Shown here in pieces: positions 9,252 to 18,249 of a DNA stretch of 39,707 nt. The position numbers and the translations under genes are program-made. The stretch is from a bacterium (GTDB taxonomy: Bacteria > Cyanobacteriota > Vampirovibrionia > Gastranaerophilales > Gastranaerophilaceae), in contig JAGAJM010000012.1 in NCBI GenBank assembly GCA_017626055.1, positions 1 to 39,707 of the forward strand, read 5' to 3'. Position 1 is the stretch's first letter. Every line of letters begins with the position of its first letter. Below the pieces are notes generated by a model. That model worked only from the letters and a program-made list of their open reading frames with translations. It made no database searches and was not told the origin of the DNA.

Positions 9252-10239
9252 CGTTATCAAGTTCCTTATAAATCATCTGTTTTCGAGTATTTCGAGAGGC
9301 TTGACGCTTTTTCTCACTAATTTTTACCTGCGCTTTATTATTTTTAAATTTCTGCGCAGTTTCTTTTTTAACTCCGTTATATTTTATTTTTTCTTTGTAT
9401 TCAATAGCTTCTGATACAAATTCAACATAACTTTCATAACGAGTTTCATCAATTTCTTCAACGTGTTTTAAAACTTCGCACCCATCTTCGTTGATATGTA
9501 AACAATCCCCATACTTACAATAACCACTATATTTGTGCATTTCTGGGAATAACGTGTCAACATCTTGTGGCAACATAAAATCAAATCTAACATTACTAAA
9601 CCCTGGGGTATCAACAATCGCAGAAGTTTCATCCAGTGCTATAATTTCACAATGTCTTGTAGTATGCGTTCCACGATTAAGTTTTTCACTAACCTCTTTT
9701 GTTCTTAAATTTACATTTGGATTAAGTGCATTAATTAAGCTAGATTTACCAACCCCAGAATTTCCACACAATGCTGATACTTTACCACTTAACAATTTCC
9801 TAAAAGCATCAATTCCTTTTTTCTCAAGAGCTGATGTAAATACAATTTCATACCCTAAAGCTCCATAAATTGATAAAATCTTATCCTGAGAATCTTCATC
9901 TAGCCCCAAATCTTCTTTATTAAAACAAAGAACAACAGGGATTTTATAGTATTTTGCCAACGAAATATATCTGTTTAATTGGTGAAAATCTAAATCTGGA
10001 GCCTTTAGTGCTGAAACAACAACAATTTGGTCAACATTTGCAACAGAAGGTCTTGGAATAAAGGTTTTCTTAGGAAGAATCTTAGAAATCACACCACCAT
10101 CAAATTCCACAAAATCCCCAACAACAATCTTTAACTGTTGCTTTTTTAAGACCTCACGAATTTTACATTCAAAAGTCTGGTTATCCTTTTGAACATAATA
10201 GAAATCAGAGTGGATTTTGTAAATTTGACCTTCTGCCAT
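9238..10239 (-). CDS. rsgA: Small ribosomal subunit biogenesis GTPase RsgA
   Basis: Circularly permuted GTPase that checks late 30S assembly. Domains in order: N-terminal OB fold (about 1-65), GTPase with G4 NKED before G1 GNSGVGKSS (Lys165) and G3 DTPG, and a C-terminal zinc knuckle with CKYGDCLHINEDGC. The open frame extends 17 codons upstream, but the ATG at 10239 (MAEGQIYKIHSDFYYV) matches the normal N-terminus and avoids overlap with the divergent gene, giving 333 aa. First gene of the rsgA-ispA-DUF212 operon. The basic C-terminal tail (KKRQASRNTRKQ) suits rRNA binding. Confidence 0.95.
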   Translation of the reverse strand: MAEGQIYKIHSDFYYVQKDNQTFECKIREVLKKQQLKIVVGDFVEFDGGVISKILPKKTFIPRPSVANVDQIVVVSALKAPDLDFHQLNRYISLAKYYKIPVVLCFNKEDLGLDEDSQDKILSIYGALGYEIVFTSALEKKGIDAFRKLLSGKVSALCGNSGVGKSSLINALNPNVNLRTKEVSEKLNRGTHTTRHCEIIALDETSAIVDTPGFSNVRFDFMLPQDVDTLFPEMHKYSGYCKYGDCLHINEDGCEVLKHVEEIDETRYESYVEFVSEAIEYKEKIKYNGVKKETAQKFKNNKAQVKISEKKRQASRNTRKQMIYKELDNDADE

Positions 10240-10308
10240 AACAAAATTTAGTTTACAAAAAATAACCAACATTTGCAAATCAAAACGCATGAAATTATAA
10301 TATTATCT

Positions 10309-11049
10309 ATGGATAGTGTGAAAACAAAACTCGATGAACTTGTTGAAAAATACGAAACTGAGGACTTTATAAAAGACGATCCAATTCAGTTTCCACATAG
10401 ATTTGAATACTCAAAAGATATTGAAATTGCAGGATTTATATCATCACTTTTGGCATATGGAAGCAGAAAACAATTCATTAAAAAACTTGATGAATTATTT
10501 TTGATTATGCAAAATGAACCACTTAATTTCGTCCAAAATTTTGAACCAAAACTAATTGGTGATTTTAATTACAGATTTGGAAAACCAAACGACTTTATTG
10601 AAATTTTTGAGATTATGAAAAAACTTTATAACTCATCAAGCGGACTTGAAGAACTTTTTGAACATGGTTATAAACAAAATAAATTATTTGAAAATGTTGT
10701 CGATTATTTTTATTCAAGAGCAAACGAAAATAATGTTGGACAAGGCTTTTACCATATGATACCTAATCCTAAAAATGGCGGAGCTATGAAGCGTATGTGT
10801 ATGTATCTTCGCTGGATGGTTAGAAAAGGACCAGTTGATGTTGGGATTTGGAATTTTATGAAGCCATCGGAATTATACATTCCATTAGATGTTCACGTTG
10901 CAAGAGTTTCACGCAAAGAAGGTCTTTTAACTAGAAAAGCTAACGACTTCAAAGCCGTTATTGAGTTAACAAACAAGTTAAAAAAATTTGACCCAGAAGA
11001 TCCAATTAAATACGATTTTGCAATTTTTGGTTATGGGGTGAACAACTAA
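10309..11049 (+). CDS. TIGR02757 family protein (DUF2400)
   Basis: A 246-aa protein matching the TIGR02757/DUF2400 family, function unknown. Visible family features are IQFPHRF near the N-terminus, FISSLLAYGSRKQ (about 43-55), the block PNPKNGGAMKRMCMYLRWMVR, and LDVHVARVSRKEGLL. The last block resembles the region around the catalytic Asp in HhH-GPD DNA glycosylases, so a nucleic-acid role is possible but is inference. The frame is open 12 codons upstream; the ATG at 10309 (MDSVKTKLDELV) is preferred because it leaves a 69-bp gap to the divergent rsgA. It converges with the BioD-like gene, the stops overlapping by 4 nt. Confidence 0.85.
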   Translation: MDSVKTKLDELVEKYETEDFIKDDPIQFPHRFEYSKDIEIAGFISSLLAYGSRKQFIKKLDELFLIMQNEPLNFVQNFEPKLIGDFNYRFGKPNDFIEIFEIMKKLYNSSSGLEELFEHGYKQNKLFENVVDYFYSRANENNVGQGFYHMIPNPKNGGAMKRMCMYLRWMVRKGPVDVGIWNFMKPSELYIPLDVHVARVSRKEGLLTRKANDFKAVIELTNKLKKFDPEDPIKYDFAIFGYGVNN

Positions 11050-11762
11050 GAATTTAGTTTTGCAATTTTCAAACCAAAAACTTCTTCAATATTTATATTT
11101 GTCAAAACATCTTCAATTAACTTTTCTGGAGCAATTGACGAAACTTCACCATAATCTGGTAATGTACCTAAGATCTTAACATCACAAAATTCTTTTAAGA
11201 TTTGTGGAAAATATTTTTCCTCTAAATTCTCAGAGTTTTCATCATATTGGTTAATAATAACCCCTAAAAAATCAACTCTTTCTGAATAAATATATCTAAG
11301 CCCAGAAATAACTTCAGCCATTGGTGTTGTTTTAGCATTAACAACAAGAACCATAGGAATTCTCAAAGTTTTTACAACATCAACTTCTGTGAAATCTTTA
11401 GCAATAGGAGTAGAAATACTATTTGAACCTTCAACAATGCAACAATCAGACATTTTTAAGCCTTGAAATTCTGAATATATAGTATTCAAATCAACTTTTG
11501 AACCATCTTCATAAGAACTAACAAAAGGAGAAGATGTATTTCTAAATAAATATGTAGAATGTGTTGAAAGGTTAGAATCAATCCTCTTCATAAAGGCTAA
11601 ATCAGGAGAACTTCTAAAATTTCCTAACGAAATAGCTCCCGTCTGGATTGGTTTATAGACACTTGTAGAATAGGACAAACTTTGCATTGTCGCAGCAAGT
11701 CCAGCTGCAACAATAGTCTTTCCTGATTGGCGTTGTAAACCTGACACGAATACATTTAACAT
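11046..11762 (-). CDS. BioD-like P-loop ATPase (dethiobiotin synthetase family)
   Basis: 238 aa, matching the BioD/AAA_26 fold: a deviant P-loop VSGLQRQSGKT (residues 6-16, with Gly14-Lys15-Thr16), PIQTGA (substrate lysine region VYKPIQTG), VEGSNSISTPI in place of the usual VEGAGG block, and PMVLVVNAKTTPMAE. BioD makes dethiobiotin from DAPA, CO2 and ATP. No other biotin gene lies nearby, and the P-loop and VEG motifs deviate, so the substrate may differ. Start: a TTG at 11768 opens the frame, but the ATG at 11762 is preferred. Its stop overlaps that of the convergent gene. Confidence 0.75.
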   Translation of the reverse strand: MLNVFVSGLQRQSGKTIVAAGLAATMQSLSYSTSVYKPIQTGAISLGNFRSSPDLAFMKRIDSNLSTHSTYLFRNTSSPFVSSYEDGSKVDLNTIYSEFQGLKMSDCCIVEGSNSISTPIAKDFTEVDVVKTLRIPMVLVVNAKTTPMAEVISGLRYIYSERVDFLGVIINQYDENSENLEEKYFPQILKEFCDVKILGTLPDYGEVSSIAPEKLIEDVLTNINIEEVFGLKIAKLNS

Positions 11763-11820
11763 ACCCAAATAATATCACGACCCTATTTTTATTGCAAAGT
11801 TACCAATCTTTATTTACCCC

Positions 11821-12693
11821 CTACCCTTTAATAGCAAAATAAACCTCTTTAAGTCGTTTTTTAGTAATGTGGGTATAAAGTTGAGTAGTCGCAACATCAC
11901 TATGCCCCAAAAGTTCTTGCACAACTCTTAAATCTGCACCATTTTCTAGTAAATGTGTTGCAAAACTATGTCTTAGGGTGTGAGGCGAAATGTGCTTATG
12001 AATTTTTTCACCTTGTTTTCTAATAAAATTATAAACATCTTGTCGAGAAACCTTATTACCATTTTCTTTTATCAGTAAAGTTTTCAAATTTGAACTTAAT
12101 TTATGTTCTAAAATAATAACTTCTCGAGCTTTAAGATATTTATTTATCGCATCTTTAGCTTTATTTCCAAAAGGAACAATTCTTTCTTTAGAACCTTTAC
12201 CATAACATTGAACATATTTTTGCTTAATATCAATATTAGTTAGTTTCAAATTCACCAACTCTGAAACCCTTAATCCACAACCATACAGCAATTCAACTAT
12301 AAGTTGTTCAAGAACAGATAAATTCGAATTAAGAATAGAATTTAACTCATCAATTGTCATAACTTTAGGCAACCTTTTTGGAAGTTTTGGTTGCTCAAGA
12401 GTTTGAGCAGGATTTTTCTTTCCATACTCATTTGCACAAAACCATTTAAAAAAGCCTCGTAATGATGCAACTTTTCGCATTACAGAACTTGGGGTGTATT
12501 TCTCCTCACGAAGCTTCATAATAAAAGAATTCAATTCAGCTCTATCAATTTTATTTATCTCAGAAATTCCACGAGACTGACAAAAATCGAAAAAGGCCGT
12601 CAAATCATTACGATAAGCATCTATCGTATTATTTGAAAGACCTTTCTCTACTTCTAAAAACTCTAAATATTCAGATAGAAACTGTATATCCAT
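11821..12693 (-). CDS. Tyrosine recombinase, XerC/XerD type
   Basis: Site-specific recombinase of 290 aa, the normal XerC/XerD length. An N-terminal SAM-like core-binding domain (about 1-85) is followed by the catalytic domain with Arg142 (GCGLRVSEL), a beta-hairpin lysine (KGSKERIVPFG), HTLRHSF (His238, Arg241), LGHSD and nucleophile Tyr273 (QLYTHI). It is likely the chromosome-dimer resolvase, since no integrase-type neighbours, att repeats or phage genes are seen. I cannot tell XerC from XerD. It lies 31 nt downstream of dgt. Confidence 0.92.
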   Translation of the reverse strand: MDIQFLSEYLEFLEVEKGLSNNTIDAYRNDLTAFFDFCQSRGISEINKIDRAELNSFIMKLREEKYTPSSVMRKVASLRGFFKWFCANEYGKKNPAQTLEQPKLPKRLPKVMTIDELNSILNSNLSVLEQLIVELLYGCGLRVSELVNLKLTNIDIKQKYVQCYGKGSKERIVPFGNKAKDAINKYLKAREVIILEHKLSSNLKTLLIKENGNKVSRQDVYNFIRKQGEKIHKHISPHTLRHSFATHLLENGADLRVVQELLGHSDVATTQLYTHITKKRLKEVYFAIKG

Positions 12694-12724
12694 AAACTAG
12701 ATTATACATTTATTTTCAAATTTA

Positions 12725-13750
12725 TCAATCCTCAGATGCGGCAAGTTTAAATAGATAATCTTCTCTTGCGCTAGTTTTCAGACCTGTTGGCATAAAATTT
12801 TCCTTAAATCTTTCTACCGCATATCTATCTGTCATGCCAGAAATATAATCTGTTACAACACGTACGATTTTATTTGATGGACAAATTGGTTTAAGAACTC
12901 CGCAATAGTGATAAAATAATTCTTTAATTACTCGTCTTGCTTTCTTTTCTTCTAACTTTGCCATTGATTCATCATTATAAACATGTTCAAACATCCAAGA
13001 ACGCAGTTTGGTTGTATAACCCCAAGCCTCTTCACTCATAGCAATTTCTGATTTTCCAAGAGAATTATTTACAATTTCTGTTATCATCTTATTTAATCTT
13101 TTACTTTGATTAGAAGAAAAATAATCAATACAATCTTTTGGCAAATCACTTTCTGAAATTACGCCAGCTCTAATTGAATCTTCTATATCGTGATTAATAT
13201 AAGCAATTTTATCTGCTAATTGAACAACTTTTCCTTCTGGAGTTGTCGGCTTAAAACCCCATGAGTGAGTTCTTATACCATCAACAGTTTCCTTGCATAA
13301 ATTCAAATTTTCTAATACTTCTACAACTCGAACACTTTGAATATTATGATTAAACCCACCATCAACCAATTCATTTAAGACACCTTCTCCACAATGTCCA
13401 AACGGAGTATGCCCCAAATCGTGCCCTAGAGAAATTGCTTCAACTAAATCTTCATTCAAATCCAAAGCTCTTGCAATAGTTCTTGCAATTTGCGAAACCT
13501 CTAGTGTATGGGTCAAACGAGTTCTAAAATGATCATCAAACGGAGATAAAAACACTTGTGTTTTGTGTTTTAATCTTCTAAAGGCTTTTGAATGTAAAAT
13601 TCTATCTCTATCACGTTGAAAATCTGTTCTCAAATCAGATTGTTCTTCTTCTACTTTTCTTCCTTTAGAATTTGCAGACTTCGTTGCAATTTCACTCAAA
13701 GTTTCAAACTCTCTTTGTTCTAATTTTTCTCTGATGGTTAATGTGGTCAT
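12725..13750 (-). CDS. dgt: dGTPase-like HD-domain triphosphohydrolase
   Basis: Hydrolyses dGTP, or dNTPs more generally, to nucleoside and triphosphate. 341 aa. The HD metal site is visible: RTRLTHTLEVSQIAR (His), LGHDLGHTPFGH (His-Asp) and a later Asp in VVQLADKIAYINHD. The N-terminal family block QRDRDRILHSKAFRRLKHKTQVF is present. The length fits the shorter, dGTPase-like subgroup rather than the roughly 500-aa E. coli Dgt, so substrate preference is uncertain. A strong Shine-Dalgarno (AGGGGAG) precedes the ATG. It is followed by the Xer recombinase. Confidence 0.93.
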   Translation of the reverse strand: MTTLTIREKLEQREFETLSEIATKSANSKGRKVEEEQSDLRTDFQRDRDRILHSKAFRRLKHKTQVFLSPFDDHFRTRLTHTLEVSQIARTIARALDLNEDLVEAISLGHDLGHTPFGHCGEGVLNELVDGGFNHNIQSVRVVEVLENLNLCKETVDGIRTHSWGFKPTTPEGKVVQLADKIAYINHDIEDSIRAGVISESDLPKDCIDYFSSNQSKRLNKMITEIVNNSLGKSEIAMSEEAWGYTTKLRSWMFEHVYNDESMAKLEEKKARRVIKELFYHYCGVLKPICPSNKIVRVVTDYISGMTDRYAVERFKENFMPTGLKTSAREDYLFKLAASED

Positions 13751-13794
13751 AATTCTCCCCTCTGATGAAATTCTATCAGAAAGTAGAAATTAAG

Positions 13795-15588
13795 CTATAC
13801 TGTCTTTGTAGGATTTTTCACATCTTCATTTGGTTTAATTTGTGTTGCAACAACAGTTGCTCCAGCTTGCTGAAGTTTCTTTTGCTTGTGTTTTTTAAAT
13901 TGATTATCAGCAAATTCCCCAACTCTGTTCAATAACAAACCAGATAAAGTACCGATTAGTAATGATTTTGTACCCGCAAACAACTTAGCATTACAGTACA
14001 AAGTTACCCCTACTTGACCAAGTAATGCAGGAATACCATATTTTAACGTAATAGACAATCTTTCATCATTTGTATCTGATTTTCCAATTTGGTATCCTAG
14101 TAAACCAACCGCACCTAACATTGTTAGAATATCTGTTGGAGCTGAACCTAATGTTAGATCCCTTAATTTACTTACAAACTCTTCTGTTTCTATACGAATA
14201 GATTTATCTAGTGATTTTACTCCGCTTTTATATGATTTTTCAATTTTCGCATATTCATCTTTTGGTAAGATAGCTTTATAAATATTCAGAATTTCTTCGA
14301 CTTTACCTGGTCTATAATTTGCTACAACATCATTCAAATCTGTAATATTTTCTAGCAATTCTGCGCCAACTTTTTCATCAATTGTTTTGTTTTGAATTGC
14401 AGCTTTCAAATCTTTTGTAAATGATGAAATATTATCTAAAATTCTTGCTTTTAGAACAGGGTCATTATTACCAGAAGTTGCAAAATTTCTAATATCGGTT
14501 TTAATTACTCTTAATTGACGGATTCGATTAGCATCTTTAAATGTAATTGAACCAGTCATTCGCATAATTAAGTTATTAGAATCTTGAACCATATCCGCCA
14601 TTGAATATGAAAGTTGTCTTCTAGTCTTATGAACAGCTTTTTGTACAAGTTCTTTTTCTTTTACAATTTGAGATTCTGCCATAAATTTAGTAAAGAAATC
14701 TTTTGTCCAGAATACATCTAACGACGAAAATGACTCTTGTAAATTCATCGCAGCTCGTTTGAATGTCAAATATCTAGAACCTAGTTTACGTTCAGAGAAT
14801 GTTCCTTGATATAGAGCTTCCATTTCTTTTGCTAATTGATCAACCTGAGCTAACCATTGAGCTTTTGTTTTTCTCACACCATTAATATTTACAATATCGT
14901 ACGAGTCGCCTGCAAGGATAGTACGTTCTAATACATTACGAAGTAATGCTGTTTCTTTCATTCTTCCAGAAGTTGAATTGTACGCATTTTTCACAGATTT
15001 TCGACCAATTTTTTCAAACAATCTTGTTATACTATCGTGAGCTTTTTTTAAGAAGCCTTTTGGTCCCATCATCTTCTTAAATGCAACGTCTTTTAGGTTA
15101 GTGAAGTTATTAATAGCTTCTGTTTTTCTAACAAGTGTATCTAATGATTTAATCATGTAAACATAAACCTTGTTTACAAAAGTCATCTCACCTTCGTTTT
15201 CTAGTTTTGATTTTAAAAGTTGTCTTTCTAAATAATCTCTTAATTTTTCAAAATTTTTAGTAAGCCCTTTAGTCCCACCTTTTAAGACTAAAAAGATTCC
15301 CGCAGCAGTCAATACCGTAGCACCTGCAATAGATAACCCAATTGTTGTCAGGTTCTTTGTTTTTCTTGCTTTATCTGGCGTAGTGATTGTGATTTTTTGT
15401 TCTTCTTCTGTATTTTCAATAGGCTGAGTTACCTCTTGTTGAGGTTGTTTAATCTCTTCTTCTTTTGGTTTACTTATCTCAACGGAATCTTGTATAGGCA
15501 ACCAAAAATCGCTCGGAAGTTTTTGGGATGTAACTTGACCGAATTTAACTGAGTCTTTTTGTTCAATTTTTGGAATTGAATTAATCAT
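13795..15588 (-). CDS. Large uncharacterised membrane-anchored protein
   Basis: 597 aa; I do not recognise a family. Residues 1-75 are polar and rich in Glu, Gln and Pro (disordered), with the short N-terminal element SVKFGQ. One hydrophobic helix follows (about 80-104, LTTIGLSIAGATVLTAAGIFL). Residues 105-480 are Lys-rich, helical and probably coiled. A second hydrophobic zone (about 490-560: ILTMLGAVGLLGYQIG, YGIPALLGQVGVTLY, LLIGTLSGLLLNRVG) may be two or three membrane segments, and the tail is basic. There is no signal peptide. It sits between dgt and lpxB with its own short upstream region. A role in envelope or cell-surface organisation is only a guess. Confidence 0.85.
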   Translation of the reverse strand: MINSIPKIEQKDSVKFGQVTSQKLPSDFWLPIQDSVEISKPKEEEIKQPQQEVTQPIENTEEEQKITITTPDKARKTKNLTTIGLSIAGATVLTAAGIFLVLKGGTKGLTKNFEKLRDYLERQLLKSKLENEGEMTFVNKVYVYMIKSLDTLVRKTEAINNFTNLKDVAFKKMMGPKGFLKKAHDSITRLFEKIGRKSVKNAYNSTSGRMKETALLRNVLERTILAGDSYDIVNINGVRKTKAQWLAQVDQLAKEMEALYQGTFSERKLGSRYLTFKRAAMNLQESFSSLDVFWTKDFFTKFMAESQIVKEKELVQKAVHKTRRQLSYSMADMVQDSNNLIMRMTGSITFKDANRIRQLRVIKTDIRNFATSGNNDPVLKARILDNISSFTKDLKAAIQNKTIDEKVGAELLENITDLNDVVANYRPGKVEEILNIYKAILPKDEYAKIEKSYKSGVKSLDKSIRIETEEFVSKLRDLTLGSAPTDILTMLGAVGLLGYQIGKSDTNDERLSITLKYGIPALLGQVGVTLYCNAKLFAGTKSLLIGTLSGLLLNRVGEFADNQFKKHKQKKLQQAGATVVATQIKPNEDVKNPTKTV

Positions 15589-15669
15589 AATAAAATCACT
15601 AGCCTACACTTTTATAAACTCGTAAAAGTAAATAAAATTGCTAATTAGAATGTACGATTTAAAGTTATG

Positions 15670-16794
15670 TTACGAAAACAACTCAATATCAATAACTTTT
15701 GCGACTTCAAGCGCAGAATTTTTATTCGATAACATATCTTTAACTTGAGCTAAGTCTTTTATATTTTGTTCACGTTTTGCTTGATTGTACAATAGCTCTT
15801 CTATCTCATATGTAATATTCAAAGCCGTTGCATTATCTTGGATAAGCTCTGGGACAATATCTTTATCCGCAATAATATTTGGTAAAGACACACGTTTTAT
15901 ACATCTTACAAGTAGATAAATCCAATACAAAATCTTTGGTCCACGATAAGAGATAATCATTGGCGTTTTGTATAAGCATGCTTCTAAAGCAACTGTACCA
16001 GAAGCTAAAATCAAAGCATCAGAAACACTTAAAAGCGCTTGATTTTCACCTTTTATAACCTTAATATCACAATCACCAAGATATTTTTGATAAACTTCGT
16101 CTGATAAATTTGGAGCTTGAGAGATTGCAAATTGCAATTCAGGATGTCTTTGTTGTAAACGTCTTACAGAATCTTTGAATATTCCCATCAATGTTTTTAA
16201 CTCAAATTCTCTTGACCCAGGGAATACTGAAACCAATTTTTTATCTGGATCAAATCCATGATTTCTAAAAAACTCTCTACGACCAGCTGCCGATGGTAAC
16301 TGAGCAACTAAAGGATGACCTACATATTGAGTTTCAATTCCATATTGAGCATATAAAGGTTTTTCAAATGGAAAAATACATAAAACCTTATCAACAAACT
16401 TTTTGATAAGTTTGATTCTATACTTACGACTTGCCCAAACTTGCGGAGGAATATAATAAAAAACTTTTATCCCAGCATCATGCAAAAATTTCGCAACAGA
16501 CAAATTAAAAGCACCATAATCAATTAATAATACCAAATCTGGTTTGTACTCATTTTTCAAATAATCAACGACAGCTTTACCTAATTTGTAGTGATTAAAA
16601 ATAATTTGAGGAGAAATCCCAACTGCTGACATTTTTTCTTGAGTTGAAAAAAGTTTCACACCTTCTTTTTCAAGATTTATCCCACCAATACCTTCAATTT
16701 GCAAATCACATTCAAGAGCTTTTAATTCTCTTACAACATTTGCGGCATGGATATCGCCAGAATATTCACCTGTAATTATAAATAACTTTTTCAT
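15670..16794 (-). CDS. lpxB: Lipid-A-disaccharide synthase
   Basis: GT19 glycosyltransferase joining lipid X and UDP-2,3-diacylglucosamine to make the lipid A disaccharide at the inner membrane. 374 aa, normal. The N-terminal ITGEYSGDIHAANVVREL matches the LpxB start, followed by GIGGINLEKEGV. PPQVWASRKYRIKLIKKFVDKVLCIFPFE and PGSR (about 195) are family blocks, and ALILASGTVALEACL is the donor-site motif. The ATG abuts the lpxI stop with no gap. Last gene of the envelope operon. Confidence 0.96.
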   Translation of the reverse strand: MKKLFIITGEYSGDIHAANVVRELKALECDLQIEGIGGINLEKEGVKLFSTQEKMSAVGISPQIIFNHYKLGKAVVDYLKNEYKPDLVLLIDYGAFNLSVAKFLHDAGIKVFYYIPPQVWASRKYRIKLIKKFVDKVLCIFPFEKPLYAQYGIETQYVGHPLVAQLPSAAGRREFFRNHGFDPDKKLVSVFPGSREFELKTLMGIFKDSVRRLQQRHPELQFAISQAPNLSDEVYQKYLGDCDIKVIKGENQALLSVSDALILASGTVALEACLYKTPMIISYRGPKILYWIYLLVRCIKRVSLPNIIADKDIVPELIQDNATALNITYEIEELLYNQAKREQNIKDLAQVKDMLSNKNSALEVAKVIDIELFS

Positions 16795-17610
16795 CTATAC
16801 TGCCATAATTACAATATTATGCTCATCCGCATATTTAACAACTTTTTCTTGATCTACAATAATTGTTTCGTTCGCTTCAACTGCAATCAATGAAGCTTTT
16901 CTATAACTCATTGTTCTCAATGTTCTCATACCAATAGCTGGAATATCAAAACGTTGATCTTGTTTTGGTTTTGAAACTTTTACAACAACTGCACCTTCTT
17001 TTGCAAGTTTTGCACCACGTTTAATACAAACGTCAGTGCCTTCAATAGCCTCAACTGCCATAATCATTTTATCTTTAATTACAACAGATTGACCTACATC
17101 AAGTTTACCCATTTCTTTTGCAAGCCAAAAGCCATAATTTACATCTTCCATTTGTGCTTCAGTCGGTTTGTGCTTACCCAAAACACCTGCTGGAATCATT
17201 AAATTTTTAATAAAAATTGTTTGATCTAAAACTTCAACACCAATTTTTGATAATTCTTCAACAATCATCAACATAACTTGATCGTCATTTAATCTTGATG
17301 CTTCTTTAATCAAATCAATTGCACGTTTATCAAACTTGTGTAATTGCAATAGAACTTTTTTGTGAACTTTACCCAAAAATGTCATTTGTTTAATTTGTTC
17401 TTCTTTCAAAATTGATTCAATTTTATTAACTTCCCCAGGGTGGCAAGAATAAACTTTTGAACAATATTTTTTCAATTCTTTAACATTGTCTTTTGCCAAA
17501 GAAATACAAATAACTTCAAACCCGTTTTCTTTAGCATATTGAGCCATTTTTACAGGTAATGAACCATCTCCAGCTATAAGTCCTTGTTTATTTTCTAATG
17601 TAATTGACAC
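16795..17610 (-). CDS. lpxI: UDP-2,3-diacylglucosamine diphosphatase LpxI
   Basis: Metal-dependent hydrolase that makes lipid X for LpxB; LpxI replaces LpxH in many non-gammaproteobacteria. 271 aa. Visible features are GLIAGDGSLPVKMAQYA near the N-terminus, SCHPGEVNKI, and a conserved C-terminal block (KEGAVVVKVSKPKQDQRFDIPAIG) with conserved Asp and Gly residues near the active site. Directly adjacent to lpxB (no gap), the arrangement known from other LpxI organisms. The chain shows this cell makes lipid A. Confidence 0.94.
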   Translation of the reverse strand: MSITLENKQGLIAGDGSLPVKMAQYAKENGFEVICISLAKDNVKELKKYCSKVYSCHPGEVNKIESILKEEQIKQMTFLGKVHKKVLLQLHKFDKRAIDLIKEASRLNDDQVMLMIVEELSKIGVEVLDQTIFIKNLMIPAGVLGKHKPTEAQMEDVNYGFWLAKEMGKLDVGQSVVIKDKMIMAVEAIEGTDVCIKRGAKLAKEGAVVVKVSKPKQDQRFDIPAIGMRTLRTMSYRKASLIAVEANETIIVDQEKVVKYADEHNIVIMAV

Positions 17611-17624
17611 TATTATTTCCTCTT

Positions 17625-18248
17625 TTACTTTTGTCTTAATGAATAAATCTTTTTAACTTCTTCCTCTGGTAATATTTTAGCACCACCAAGAATTTTTGCA
17701 CAAATTAAAGTTTTTGCATATTCCTCAGCTAATTCCAAATTCAAATATGCTTGTTTCATTGTAGTTCCACCTACAATTACACCATGGTTTTCTAACAACA
17801 CTATATCATAATCTTCAAAATAAATTGCAGTTTTTTCAACCAAGTCATTTGACCCAGGTAATGCGTACTCAGCAAGTGGAATTTTTGAAAAACAATACAC
17901 AATCTCTGGAGAAATTGCATCTTCTAAAGCCAATCCACTTGCGGCAAAGGCAGTCAAATATGGACTGTGTACATGCAAAATATAATTTATATCTGGTCTT
18001 TTTTTGTAAAATTCCAAATGCAAAAACTTTTCACTAGATGGCTTTGGATTACCAGAAACAGAATTTCCAACAAAATCGATTACGCTGAATTCAGAATTTT
18101 CCAAATACCCATTTGCACTACCAGAAGATGTTATAACAACATTTTCACCAAATCTTGCTGAAATATTACCAGAAATCCCAGGGGTGTAACCTTTTTCCCC
18201 TGCTAATTTTCCGTATTTAGTTATTTCATTTATTATTTGTTCTAGCAT
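17625..18248 (-). CDS. Class II aldolase/adducin family protein (FucA-like)
   Basis: Zinc-dependent aldolase-fold enzyme. With the ATG at 18248 it is 207 aa, the usual length for L-fuculose-phosphate aldolases. GISGNISAR (phosphate/substrate loop), HVHSPY (two zinc histidines) and ENHGVIVGG (third histidine) are visible. Substrate cannot be assigned; FucA, MtnB-like dehydratases and others share the fold. The frame opens 11 codons upstream from a TTG inside the LptD-like gene, but the ATG 1 nt after that stop is the better start. It is embedded between the LptD-like gene and lpxI, so a link to envelope sugar metabolism is possible. Confidence 0.88.
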   Translation of the reverse strand: MLEQIINEITKYGKLAGEKGYTPGISGNISARFGENVVITSSGSANGYLENSEFSVIDFVGNSVSGNPKPSSEKFLHLEFYKKRPDINYILHVHSPYLTAFAASGLALEDAISPEIVYCFSKIPLAEYALPGSNDLVEKTAIYFEDYDIVLLENHGVIVGGTTMKQAYLNLELAEEYAKTLICAKILGGAKILPEEEVKKIYSLRQK

Positions 18249-18249
18249 A

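Noticed and set aside
11821..12693. Xer recombinase as a sign of an integrated element
   Set aside because: Length and motifs fit the housekeeping XerC/XerD group; no att repeats, phage genes or composition shift.
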